From Bacillota bacterium (GTDB lineage Bacteria > Bacillota > Clostridia > Christensenellales > Aristaeellaceae): a DNA stretch of 30,602 nucleotides. The position numbers and the translations under genes are program-made. The stretch lies in assembly GCA_023435435.1 (NCBI GenBank), contig JAEYRW010000136.1, positions 1 through 30,602 on the forward strand, given 5' to 3'. Below the pieces are notes generated by a model. It was not told the DNA's origin and did no database searches. It worked only from the letters and a program-made list of their open reading frames with translations. Positions within the stretch are counted from its first letter, which is position 1. The number at the start of each line of letters is the position of its first letter. This document shows, piece after piece, positions 1 to 7,139 of the stretch.

Positions 1-96
1 GCGGTGCACCGCGGCCAAACAGACCGCGCGGGACGAAAAAATCGCGCGGCGCTTTGGACCCGTTATGATTCGCATGAGAGGACAAGCCGGGGGCGG

Positions 97-621
97 TCAG
101 TTTACAAATCCTGGAACGACATACTGCGAAATGACGCGGGCATAGTCCGCGGCATTACGAAGATCCAAATCGCCTGGATGGCCGGCAGCTTCCTTGTGTC
201 GGAGCAAGCGGGCCGGCGTCATGGCATGAGGATGACCGGCCGGGAAGCGGTTAAATCTGTCGGTAAGGCTGGTTGCGACCTTCCCCTGACACGCAAAACA
301 ACCCAAAACCTCGTGCCTTTCCGCCGCGTGCGCCCAGACTGCTCTTTGACTGTCGAGCGCGTGCAGCGAGAAAGGGTACGCGCCCAGCGTCACAAAAAGT
401 GCAATGCGCTTGGGTTCCAAATCCAAGAGCGCCGCGCGCGCCGCTTCGTCCGCCATGCCGCGGTCGATCCAGCATCCGAAGAAAACCACGTCCGCATCCG
501 ACGCATCGGATACATCCTTCACGGACAAGAGCGCGCTTCCCGAAGGGAGCGCCGCATGGATCGCTTCCGCTACCGTTTGCGTGTTCCCCGTCCTGCTCGA
601 ATAGAGCACAGCATACTTCAT
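97..621 (-). CDS. Flavodoxin-like protein (BilS/HmuF-like), heme operon
   Basis: A 174-residue flavodoxin-fold protein, expected to bind FMN and carry or deliver electrons in the cytoplasm. The N-terminus shows the FMN phosphate loop SSRTGNT at residues 8-14, and a CQGK motif at 111-114 followed by a HPGDLDL stretch is typical of the flavodoxin family annotated as BilS. In Fusobacterium a comparable flavodoxin (HmuF) works beside the radical SAM heme-opening enzyme HmuW and reduces the linear tetrapyrrole; BilS accompanies bilirubin reductase. The start used is the ATG at 621, because GGAGG lies just upstream and the ATG overlaps the stop of the preceding radical SAM gene as ATGA; a longer reading to 675 would add a basic tail with no homology. 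It is the last gene of a coupled five-gene operon. Electron donor versus tetrapyrrole reductase cannot be decided from sequence. Confidence 0.85.
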   Translation of the reverse strand: MKYAVLYSSRTGNTQTVAEAIHAALPSGSALLSVKDVSDASDADVVFFGCWIDRGMADEAARAALLDLEPKRIALFVTLGAYPFSLHALDSQRAVWAHAAERHEVLGCFACQGKVATSLTDRFNRFPAGHPHAMTPARLLRHKEAAGHPGDLDLRNAADYARVISQYVVPGFVN

Positions 622-1916
622 TCCATACCTCCCCATATTTCTCCGGCCTGTCCGACCAGCCTGTCCGCATACCAATGAGCGATATTGTTACCCCAGAAAA
701 GTCCGTCCCTGTTCAGTGCGATTCGACCGTTGTCTAAACAGCCTAGCCCGTTGGATTCGATGAAGGATGCGATCTTGGAAAATGTGGTGCCCGCCGCTTC
801 CGGCATTCCTTCCGAATCCAGATACCCAAGCTGAAGTTTTCCAATTTGTCGATAGATATCATCGTAAGCCGCGCCGACCATGCGGCCACGGTAGCCCTCC
901 TCAGGGGGCATCTCCAGTAACGCCTCGTAAGCATCCGGATCGACCGGCATCCCCACGACGAACGCGCCGATCCGGCCGCCGGCCCCCGCACCGATGGGGA
1001 GCGTGTCTCCGTTCCCATGGCGAATGCGGATGTAGCGGTATTCGTCCCGTCCCGGCCGAACGAGCTTTGTCAGTTCCAGCGTCTCGAACCCCTCTCGGCA
1101 GAGTGCGTCGTAGATTCGCGTCCAGCGCGAATGGTCCACCGCAAAGGTACGCCGCGCGTAGGCGTCGTCATCCATTCCCAGCTTTTTACCAAGGATGCTA
1201 TTGCGGGCAATCATAAGGGAATAGTAGGAGAGTCCGGCGATATCCAGTTCCCGCACGCGCGCGATGTCCAGCTCCAACTCCGCGTCGGTCTGCCCGGGAT
1301 AGTTGTAAATGAGGTCGATGTTCACGTTCGAAAGTCCGCCCCGGACGATATCCGAGATCCGACGGGCGACGGTCTCCCCGGTATTTCGGCGACCGAGCGT
1401 TTTGCGCCCTTGATCGGCAAATGTCTGGATGCCCATCGATAGGCGGTTGACTCCCTCCCCGCGCAGCACGGCAAGTTTATCATCCGTCAGATCAGTAACG
1501 CTCGTCTCCACGCTGATCTCCGCATCAGGTGCGATGTCAAGATGATTCCGCAGTGCGCGCAGGATAATCCCCAGTTGTTCCGCACCCAGGGTGGTTGGCG
1601 TACCGCCGCCGAAATAGACGGCCTCGTATGTGCCGCTCTGAATGTAAGGATGCTTTCCCAGCCGTTCAATCTGTTTGGCCACCAGTATGCCATACCGCTC
1701 CGGCGGAATCATGTTCGAGCGCCTCATGTTGCAAAAGGAGCAGATGCGCGAACAAAATGGCACATGGATATAGATACACTTTCTGCGGTCTTTCCCGGAA
1801 AGCCCGCCCCGCGCGTCACACTCCCCCAACGACATCGCCTCGCCGGGCAAACGTCTGAGCGGCGCGACGGCCTGATGGTGGCCCTTCATCCGCATATCCC
1901 ACAATGGCTCGTTCAT
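618..1916 (-). CDS. HemW/HutW-like radical SAM protein, probable anaerobic heme degradation
   Basis: A 432-residue radical SAM protein. The 4Fe-4S motif CSRICSFC (C55, C59, C62) follows IHVPF, and FGGGTPT follows in the SAM-binding region, as in the HemW/coproporphyrinogen dehydrogenase superfamily. The C-terminus carries LNRDGLFWGNN around residues 400-411; an FW-x-x-N ending of this kind is what I recall for HutW/ChuW/HmuW, methyltransferases that open heme without oxygen to give anaerobilin, while HemW proteins end differently. The neighbours support this: a heme-type ABC importer upstream and a flavodoxin downstream. The ATG at 1916 directly follows the TAA of the ATPase gene, with GGGGAGGG upstream. 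Alternatives are a HemW-like heme chaperone or a coproporphyrinogen dehydrogenase; the operon makes those less likely. The substrate assignment is inference. Confidence 0.82.
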   Translation of the reverse strand: MNEPLWDMRMKGHHQAVAPLRRLPGEAMSLGECDARGGLSGKDRRKCIYIHVPFCSRICSFCNMRRSNMIPPERYGILVAKQIERLGKHPYIQSGTYEAVYFGGGTPTTLGAEQLGIILRALRNHLDIAPDAEISVETSVTDLTDDKLAVLRGEGVNRLSMGIQTFADQGRKTLGRRNTGETVARRISDIVRGGLSNVNIDLIYNYPGQTDAELELDIARVRELDIAGLSYYSLMIARNSILGKKLGMDDDAYARRTFAVDHSRWTRIYDALCREGFETLELTKLVRPGRDEYRYIRIRHGNGDTLPIGAGAGGRIGAFVVGMPVDPDAYEALLEMPPEEGYRGRMVGAAYDDIYRQIGKLQLGYLDSEGMPEAAGTTFSKIASFIESNGLGCLDNGRIALNRDGLFWGNNIAHWYADRLVGQAGEIWGGME

Positions 1917-2705
1917 TTACGCGCCCTCCCCTGTCATTTGAATCGGAATCAGATATGGGCACCCGGTCGTCTCCTCCCGGATGACGCGCGCACGCATGCC
2001 GTAAATCGCCCGAATCATATCTTCGGTCACGATCTCCCACGGCGTGCCTACCTTGACCATACGTCCATCTTTCAGCACCGCGATGCGGTCGCTGTAACGC
2101 GCGGCCTGATTGATATCGTGCAAGACCATGACAATGGTCAGGTTCCGGGCACGATTGAGCCCGCGGATCAACTCAAGCACTTCAAACTGAAAGCTGATGT
2201 CGAGATAGGTCGTCGGTTCGTCCAATAGAAGGATCGCGGGCCGCTGTGCCAACGCCAAGGCGATGAACGTCCGTTGCCGCTCGCCGCCGGACAAGGAGTA
2301 AATGGACCGGTCGGCAAATGCGGTCAAATGGGTCATTTCGAGCGTTTCCTCAATCGCCTCCCGATCGGCGCGCGTGAGTCCGGAAAAGAGCGAGTGATGC
2401 GGCGTACGTCCGCGACCAACGAGCTCGCGCACGGTCATATCCGGCGGGATCCCCTGCGACTGAGCGACAAAAGCAAGACGCCGCGCGACCGCCCGCGATC
2501 GCATGTGGCGCATCTCGCAGCCGTCCAAAAACACGCGTCCGGCACGGCAAGGGAGGATGCGCGCCATTGCGCGCAGAGCAGTGGATTTTCCGGAACCATT
2601 GGGCCCAATGATCGTCAGCACCTCACCCGCGCCCACCCGGAGACTGAAGTCAGAAAGCGCGACATGCTCTTCGTAACACACCTTTATGTTGTCAGCTACC
2701 AGCAT
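1917..2705 (-). CDS. ABC transporter ATPase, FecE/HmuV type
   Basis: The ATP-binding subunit (262 residues) of a heme or ferric-siderophore importer; it would sit on the cytoplasmic face bound to the permease encoded just upstream. Visible motifs are Walker A GPNGSGKST near residue 34, Q-loop VAQSQG, signature LSGGERQR, and Walker B ILLLDEPTTYLDI, followed by the H-loop VLHDINQAARY. Length is normal for the family. The ATG at 2705 shares one base with the permease stop (TGATG) and has GGAGG eight bases upstream; an in-frame GTG one codon earlier (2708) is an alternative. The end abuts the radical SAM gene with no gap, so import and processing are made together. Confidence 0.93.
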   Translation of the reverse strand: MLVADNIKVCYEEHVALSDFSLRVGAGEVLTIIGPNGSGKSTALRAMARILPCRAGRVFLDGCEMRHMRSRAVARRLAFVAQSQGIPPDMTVRELVGRGRTPHHSLFSGLTRADREAIEETLEMTHLTAFADRSIYSLSGGERQRTFIALALAQRPAILLLDEPTTYLDISFQFEVLELIRGLNRARNLTIVMVLHDINQAARYSDRIAVLKDGRMVKVGTPWEIVTEDMIRAIYGMRARVIREETTGCPYLIPIQMTGEGA

Positions 2706-3739
2706 CACATCGCCCTCCTTTTTCGGAGCAGCCAGACGAAAAAAGGTCCGCCCAGAACCGACATCACAATGCCCACGGGAATCTCAAGCGGACTGAAAGC
2801 TGTGCGCGCCACGCAGTCCGCACTGACGAGTAAAAGTGCGCCGAGCAATGCGCTGAGCGGGAACAGTGCCTTATAGTCCGTTCCCACGAGCAGCCGGGAA
2901 ATATGTGGAATGATCAGGCCGATGAAGCCGATCATTCCCACAGCCGAGATGGATATTCCCGTTAAATATGCCGCCACTGCCGAAAGAAAAACCCGCGCGA
3001 GATTGACAGGAATTCCCAGGCTTTTGGCAATATCGTCGCCGAGCACAAGCGCGTTGGCAAATGGGACGCAGAGGGCGGCGACGACAAGCCCTGCGCCGGA
3101 AAACAGAAGAAGCGACGAAAAATCCGTCATCGATTTTGCGGACAGGCTCCCGTTCACCCACTGCAGGATTCCTTGGATGCGGTCTGAATAGACGATGGAC
3201 AGAAGCGAGATGCCGCCCCCCAAAAGTGCGTTGACAGCCACGCCCGATAGAATCAGCCGCACCGGTTCCACCCCGTTTTTCCACGAGAGCAGAAAGACGA
3301 GTGCGCTCGCAAGACATCCTCCGGCAAATGCGGCAATGGAAATCAGGCTGTATAATTTGGGGAACGCGAGCATAATCGCAACCGCGGCCAAACCAGCGCC
3401 GGCGGAAACACCTATGATGCCGGGATCCGCAAGCGGATTGCGCATGACCGCCTGCATATACGCGCCCGCGACCGCGAGATTCGCCCCCACAAGCATCGCC
3501 ATGAGTACCCGTGGGAGCCGGATCGAAACAATGATATCCCGCACCTTCGACGCTTCGCCGGAAAACAAGGCGCTTACGATTTGAGGGAATGTGAATCGAA
3601 CGCTGCCAACCGACACCGAAACCAGAAAGACAAGGACAAGCGACCCGGCCGCGGCGGTAAATATGGATGCGCGTCCGATTTTGCGTCCCTGCCGGAGAAA
3701 CCGCGCACTTCCCTCCGGTCTTTTTATGGATGTGTCCAT
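2705..3739 (-). CDS. FecCD-family permease of heme/iron ABC importer
   Basis: A 344-residue polytopic membrane protein of the BtuC/FecCD family, which forms the dimeric channel for heme, siderophores or cobalamin. Recognisable are the early RLPRVLMAMLVGANLAVAG segment followed by MQAVMRNPLADPGIIGVSAGAG, and near the C-terminus IGFIGLIIPHISRLLVGTD, all hallmark stretches of the family, spread over roughly nine or ten hydrophobic segments. The ATG at 3739 overlaps the stop of the lipoprotein gene by one base (TGATG), and the end overlaps the ATPase start, so the three transport subunits are translationally coupled. The family alone does not separate heme from siderophore or B12; the downstream radical SAM and flavodoxin genes favour heme. 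Confidence 0.93.
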   Translation of the reverse strand: MDTSIKRPEGSARFLRQGRKIGRASIFTAAAGSLVLVFLVSVSVGSVRFTFPQIVSALFSGEASKVRDIIVSIRLPRVLMAMLVGANLAVAGAYMQAVMRNPLADPGIIGVSAGAGLAAVAIMLAFPKLYSLISIAAFAGGCLASALVFLLSWKNGVEPVRLILSGVAVNALLGGGISLLSIVYSDRIQGILQWVNGSLSAKSMTDFSSLLLFSGAGLVVAALCVPFANALVLGDDIAKSLGIPVNLARVFLSAVAAYLTGISISAVGMIGFIGLIIPHISRLLVGTDYKALFPLSALLGALLLVSADCVARTAFSPLEIPVGIVMSVLGGPFFVWLLRKRRAM

Positions 3740-4671
3740 CAGTCCTGTCCAAACAGCGTGTCCGCCAAAGCCTCAAAGGCTTCAATGGAACGCGTACCCG
3801 CATTTGCCGTAAACAGCTCTGCATCCAGGTCGTAGACATTCCCGTTCTGGACCGCTTTCAAATTGGCGTAAGCGCCGTTTTCAGAAAACATGCTTTCGAA
3901 GCTTTCATTCACTTCCTCCCAGTTGGAGCCGTGGGCATATCGCACGATGATATCCGGATCGAGAAGAACGAGCTGCTCGTCGCTGAATGCCACGCTCGCC
4001 TCGACGCCCTGGACGATATTCTCAAGTCCCAGCATCTCAGCCATTTGGCCCACATAGGAATTTTCCGTGCTGAACAGGAAGGACTTCCCAGTCCCGTGGA
4101 TAATGGCGATTGTCTTGCCATCCTGCGGTCCAATGCGATCGAGCACGGCTTGCTCCCGCGCATCAATGTCGCTTAAGAGGGCTTCCATCTCCGCTGTCTT
4201 GCCAAACGCGGTTCCGAGCATCTCGATGTTTTTGCGCGTATCGGAATAAAGGGTAATGTCCACATAGCAGGAGGCGATGCCCTGCTCCGCGAGAAAATCT
4301 TGCGTTCTGTCCATAAACGTGGCGGACGCAAACAGGAGGTCTGTTTCGCAGTTTTTAATCACCTCAAAGTCCGGGCTCTGGGGCGTTCCGACGCCCGGTA
4401 ACGCGGCCAGGTCTTCCGGCAGCGGACGGGAGGTCGATATCACACTCGTGACGGGGATTCCAAGATCATGGAGGATCAACGCCACCGCGTAGGAATCCGC
4501 ACAGATGCTCTCCGGCATCCGGTCAAGTGCGACCTCGGTTCCATCGTATTGCGTCAGGAGGATCTGACCGTTGAATTCGCCCGTCTCCTCAGCATATACG
4601 CCGAAGGGTAGGGTGCATGCGGTCAGTGCGGCGATCATAATAGATGCGATTCGTTTTTGCCATGGCTTCAT
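3739..4671 (-). CDS. Substrate-binding (lipo)protein of heme/iron ABC importer
   Basis: A 310-residue extracytoplasmic binding protein of the FepB/FecB/IsdE type with the helical-backbone fold: DRMPESICADSYAVALILHDLG in the first lobe, DLLFASATFMD, and in the second lobe VGQMAEMLGLENIV and LDPDIIV. The first 30 residues are a signal sequence. LTAC at residues 16-19 fits a lipobox with lipidated Cys19, though the hydrophobic stretch continues to VYA-EE, so cleavage by ordinary signal peptidase is possible. It would capture ligand at the cell surface and pass it to the permease. It is the first gene of the operon, with GGAGG eight bases before the ATG. Ligand identity (heme) is inferred from the operon. 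Confidence 0.9.
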   Translation of the reverse strand: MKPWQKRIASIMIAALTACTLPFGVYAEETGEFNGQILLTQYDGTEVALDRMPESICADSYAVALILHDLGIPVTSVISTSRPLPEDLAALPGVGTPQSPDFEVIKNCETDLLFASATFMDRTQDFLAEQGIASCYVDITLYSDTRKNIEMLGTAFGKTAEMEALLSDIDAREQAVLDRIGPQDGKTIAIIHGTGKSFLFSTENSYVGQMAEMLGLENIVQGVEASVAFSDEQLVLLDPDIIVRYAHGSNWEEVNESFESMFSENGAYANLKAVQNGNVYDLDAELFTANAGTRSIEAFEALADTLFGQD

Positions 4672-4688
4672 TTTTCATTCCTCCAATT

Positions 4689-4707
4689 GCGAATGGTTCT
4701 TATTTTC
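4689..4707 (-). promoter_or_regulatory. Fur-box-like operator over the heme operon start site
   Basis: Read on the minus strand, this 19-base stretch matches the classic Fur box at 13 of 19 positions by my alignment. It begins about six bases downstream of the -10 element and covers the expected transcription start. A repressor bound here would block the promoter of the heme operon, as Fur does when iron is plentiful. Matches of this level can arise by chance; position and operon content raise the odds. Confidence 0.5.
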
Positions 4708-4712
4708 AACTA

Positions 4713-4741
4713 ATTCTATCCTGACAGATCGCGGTAGTCAA
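4713..4741 (-). promoter_or_regulatory. Sigma-A promoter of heme operon
   Basis: On the minus strand a TTGACT -35 (4736-4741) and a TAGAAT -10 (4713-4718) are separated by exactly 17 bases. The start site would fall near 4706, about 35 bases before the lipoprotein ATG, inside the Fur-like box. Confidence 0.75.
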
Positions 4742-4950
4742 GTAAATATTAGGTTACACAAACAAGGCATCTCTGATCATGTACCGCGAGTCAGTGTGTC
4801 GATCAGTTTCAGCCATATGAAAAGAGAGGGCGTCATTGGTCATTCCGGTCGAGGTGAATTTTTGACGCGCGAACACAGTCACGCCTTGCCCAAAATGGCG
4901 CATTCGAATCGCTCATCGTCATATCCTGATGGTTTTGTTAAAATACCGTA
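4742..4950. other. Intergenic region between divergent heme and sugar operons
   Basis: About 210 bases lie between the two divergent -35 elements (363 bases between the start codons). I see no gene here; the one open frame across it lacks a ribosome binding site and resembles nothing. It is less GC-rich than its surroundings. It holds an inverted repeat CTGATC/GATCAG (4773-4778 and 4801-4806) and one copy of CCATATGAAA (4813-4822), which recurs at 4963-4972 inside the sugar-operon promoter. These may be operator sites. Confidence 0.5.
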
Positions 4951-4978
4951 TTGACTTATGACCCATATGAAATATAAT
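4951..4978 (+). promoter_or_regulatory. Sigma-A promoter of the Gfo/Idh/MocA operon
   Basis: TTGACT at 4951-4956 and a perfect TATAAT at 4973-4978 are 16 bases apart. The start would be near 4985, giving a leader of about 50 bases to the ATG at 5034. The spacer contains the second copy of the CCATATGAAA repeat, a plausible repressor site. Confidence 0.8.
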
Positions 4979-5033
4979 AAAAGTGACTTTGGAATTCGGC
5001 TGTCAACATGCAAAACGATATGGAGGAAGCGTC

Positions 5034-6032
5034 ATGAAGAAGGTTCGGATCGGGCTCATCGGCTGTGGCGGAAGGATGCAGGCACACATCGATGCGTTTC
5101 TGAAAATGGAGGATGTGGCGGTGGTCGCCGTGGCGGACCCGGTGGAAGAGCGGCGCCTGGCGGCGGCGGAGAAATTCGGTTGTGAGCGGATCTATGCGGA
5201 TCACGCCGCGCTCTACGACGGGGAAAGCGCGGACACGCTGGACTGCCTGTACATCGCCATCGAGCCCACCGCGCACTCGGACACAGAAACCCGCGCCATC
5301 GAAAAGGGCATCCCCTTCCTTGTGGAAAAGCCGATGACCCTCGACCTCGATCAGGCGGATGAGATCGCCCGCCGCATCAAGGAAAAGAATCTCATTACGG
5401 CTGTGGGCTTTCAGGACCGCTACCTCGACCTCATGGAGATGATCAAAGAGGAGCTCCCCAAGCACAAGGCGGGCGGCCTCGTGTACGGCGCGTGGATCGG
5501 CGGCATTCCCGGCGTGTGGTGGTGGCAGAAGAAGTCCACCTGCGGCGCGCAGCTTGTGGAGCAGAACATCCATCTGGTGGACGGATTGCGCTATCTGTAC
5601 GGCGAACCGCTGTCCGTTTATGCCACCGCCTCCCGGGGCATGGTCGTTCCGGGCGTGGACGCCAGCGCGGACTACGACACGGACGACCACTCCACCGCCG
5701 TCATCCGGTTTAAAAACAACGTCACGGCGACCTTGGTCAGCGGCTGTTATTCCAAGGACGTGCGGCCCAACTGCGGCCTGGTCATCACGCTCACCGACAT
5801 GATCCTGGACTACCGGCTGCGCAACAACCTCATCATCAAAACCGCCCGCGAGACCCGCGACATCAGCCGGAGCGTCGATCAGACATACCTGCTCGACCGC
5901 GCGTTCGTGGACGCCGTCAAGACCGGGGACCCGAGCTCCGTCCGCTCCCCTTACGAGGACGCGCTCAAGTCCCTGAAGCTCGCCTTCGCCGCCAACAAAT
6001 CCATGGAGACGGGCGAAGTCGTCACCTTCTGA
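5034..6032 (+). CDS. Gfo/Idh/MocA-family oxidoreductase
   Basis: A 332-residue NAD(P)-dependent dehydrogenase of the glucose-fructose oxidoreductase/inositol dehydrogenase family, expected to oxidise or interconvert a sugar or polyol in the cytoplasm. The N-terminal Rossmann motif GLIGCGGRMQAH (7-18) and the EKP motif (98-100, catalytic Lys99) are clear; the C-terminal domain has EQNIHLVDGLRYLYG, which carries the usual active-site Asp/His region. The ATG at 5034 is chosen because GGAGG sits seven bases upstream and the protein then begins KKVRIGLIG like its relatives; an earlier ATG at 4983 would add 17 unrelated residues. It is followed after 16 bases by a TIM-barrel isomerase-like gene, so the pair likely acts on one substrate, which cannot be named from sequence. 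Confidence 0.93.
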   Translation: MKKVRIGLIGCGGRMQAHIDAFLKMEDVAVVAVADPVEERRLAAAEKFGCERIYADHAALYDGESADTLDCLYIAIEPTAHSDTETRAIEKGIPFLVEKPMTLDLDQADEIARRIKEKNLITAVGFQDRYLDLMEMIKEELPKHKAGGLVYGAWIGGIPGVWWWQKKSTCGAQLVEQNIHLVDGLRYLYGEPLSVYATASRGMVVPGVDASADYDTDDHSTAVIRFKNNVTATLVSGCYSKDVRPNCGLVITLTDMILDYRLRNNLIIKTARETRDISRSVDQTYLLDRAFVDAVKTGDPSSVRSPYEDALKSLKLAFAANKSMETGEVVTF

Positions 6033-6048
6033 CCGAAAGGAAAAAAAT

Positions 6049-6807
6049 ATGAGACTTTGTGTTCCGATCCCCTGTTTCTTTAAAAGTGAGGATTTCATCC
6101 CCGCCATTTACAAGGTGCGCGAGCTCGGCCTCGACGCCATTGAGACCTACGGCTGGAAGGATCTCGATCTCGACAAGGTGCGCGCGGTCTGCGCGGAGAC
6201 GGGCGTGGAATTCCTCAGCATGTGCACCACCGAGTTCCGCATGACCGACCCCAAGTACCGTCAGGCGTGGCTGGACGGCCTCGAGGAAAGCTGCGCGGCG
6301 GCGGTGCGCGCGGGCGTCAAGCGGCTCATCACCCAGGTCGGCCCCGACACGGGCGCGCCCCGGGAAGCGCAGCACGAGGCGATCGTCGCGACCCTCCGCG
6401 CGGCTGCGCCCATTCTGGATGAGAGCGGCGTGACCATCATGATCGAGCCGCTGAACACGCTGGTCAACCACCCCGGCTACTATCTCTGGTCGGCAGTGGA
6501 GGGCTTCGGGATCGTCCGGGAAGTAAACCATCCTCTGGTGAAGGTCGTCTACGACATCTACCACCAGCAGGTCATGGAGGGCAACATCATTCCCAACGTA
6601 ACGAAGAATCTCGACTGCATCGCCCACCTGCACAGCGCGGGGCACCCGGGCCGGAACGAATTGCAGTACGGCGAAAACGATTACAAGGTGATCTTCGCGG
6701 CCATCGACAAGGCAGGGTACACGGGGTGCTGCGGTCTGGAATACCGCCCGCTTCTCGATCCCATCGAGAGCATCCGGCTGGCGAAGGAGATTTACGGGGG
6801 CCGCTGA
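6049..6807 (+). CDS. Hydroxypyruvate isomerase-like TIM-barrel protein
   Basis: A 252-residue protein of the xylose-isomerase-like/AP-endonuclease-2 TIM-barrel family, closest in motifs to hydroxypyruvate isomerase (Hyi): IEPLN with metal-ligand Glu133, HPGYYL, VVYDIYHQQ (Asp169, His172), HLHSAGHPGRNEL (195-205) and GLEYRP (Glu231). These residues hold a divalent metal and isomerise or epimerise short hydroxy-keto sugars. Length is standard. The ribosome binding site is AAAGGA followed by an A-rich spacer. Together with the upstream oxidoreductase it forms a two-gene sugar or sugar-acid catabolic unit; hydroxypyruvate itself is only one possible substrate. Confidence 0.88.
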   Translation: MRLCVPIPCFFKSEDFIPAIYKVRELGLDAIETYGWKDLDLDKVRAVCAETGVEFLSMCTTEFRMTDPKYRQAWLDGLEESCAAAVRAGVKRLITQVGPDTGAPREAQHEAIVATLRAAAPILDESGVTIMIEPLNTLVNHPGYYLWSAVEGFGIVREVNHPLVKVVYDIYHQQVMEGNIIPNVTKNLDCIAHLHSAGHPGRNELQYGENDYKVIFAAIDKAGYTGCCGLEYRPLLDPIESIRLAKEIYGGR

Positions 6808-6814
6808 CGGCCCC
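6797..6814 (+). terminator. GC hairpin at the end of the sugar operon
   Basis: GGGGCCG (6797-6803) and CGGCCCC (6808-6814) form a perfect 7-base stem with a CTGA loop that contains the stop codon of the isomerase-like gene. No T-tract follows, so it may protect the 3' end rather than terminate on its own. Confidence 0.4.
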
Positions 6815-6903
6815 GCGTGAGGAGACCGGTCCACAAGGTGTCGGCGCGGGCTTGCCACCCTATACCGACGCCTTTCGCGTAAACATTCACCGAGGTACTT
6901 TTC

Positions 6904-7095
6904 ATGATTTCATATGACGAGGCGATCAGGATCGCGCAGACCTTCTCAAAGCAAGTTACCGGGAAATTTCCCGGGAAAATCGCCGCGGTTTATGCGATTG
7001 GCTCATTGGGAAGCGATTATTACCGTCCCGGGCAAAGCGACATCGATACGGCAGTCATTACCAATTGCGGAAACGCGGAATTAACAGTCTTTTGA
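6904..7095 (+). pseudogene. Truncated nucleotidyltransferase (N-terminal fragment)
   Basis: 63 residues that match only the front of a Pol-beta-type nucleotidyltransferase: AIGSLGSDYYRPGQSDIDTAVI contains the GS motif and the D-x-D-like SDIDTAV that binds metal in the family. The known families run to well over 100 residues, usually about 250 for proteins that begin like this, so the C-terminal part is missing. The fragment keeps a GAGG ribosome binding site and is followed nine bases after the stop by an intrinsic terminator, so it may still be made. Base composition is less GC-rich than in adjacent genes. Either a decayed gene or, less likely, a minimal antitoxin-like nucleotidyltransferase; no partner gene is visible. 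Confidence 0.6.
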
Positions 7096-7103
7096 AACGG
7101 CAA

Positions 7104-7139
7104 GGCCGCGGAATCGCAAGAAACCGCGGCCCTTTTTTT
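7104..7139 (+). terminator. Intrinsic terminator after the nucleotidyltransferase fragment
   Basis: GGCCGCGG (7104-7111) pairs perfectly with CCGCGGCC (7124-7131), followed by C and seven T's on the plus strand. It also touches the convergent stop codon of the MFS gene but has no T-tract in that direction. Confidence 0.85.

Noticed and set aside
1..96. Terminator of the heme operon
   Set aside because: A CCGCGCG/CGCGCGG pair flanks a T-rich loop on the minus strand, but no T-tract follows the stem; evidence is too weak to list.
4742..4950. Riboswitch in the divergent intergenic region
   Set aside because: The region lies upstream of both predicted start sites, so it would not be transcribed from either promoter, and I see no known aptamer core.
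4956..6107. 383-codon minus-strand frame opposite the Gfo/Idh/MocA gene
   Set aside because: The plus strand has promoter, ribosome binding site and family motifs; the minus-strand frame has none.
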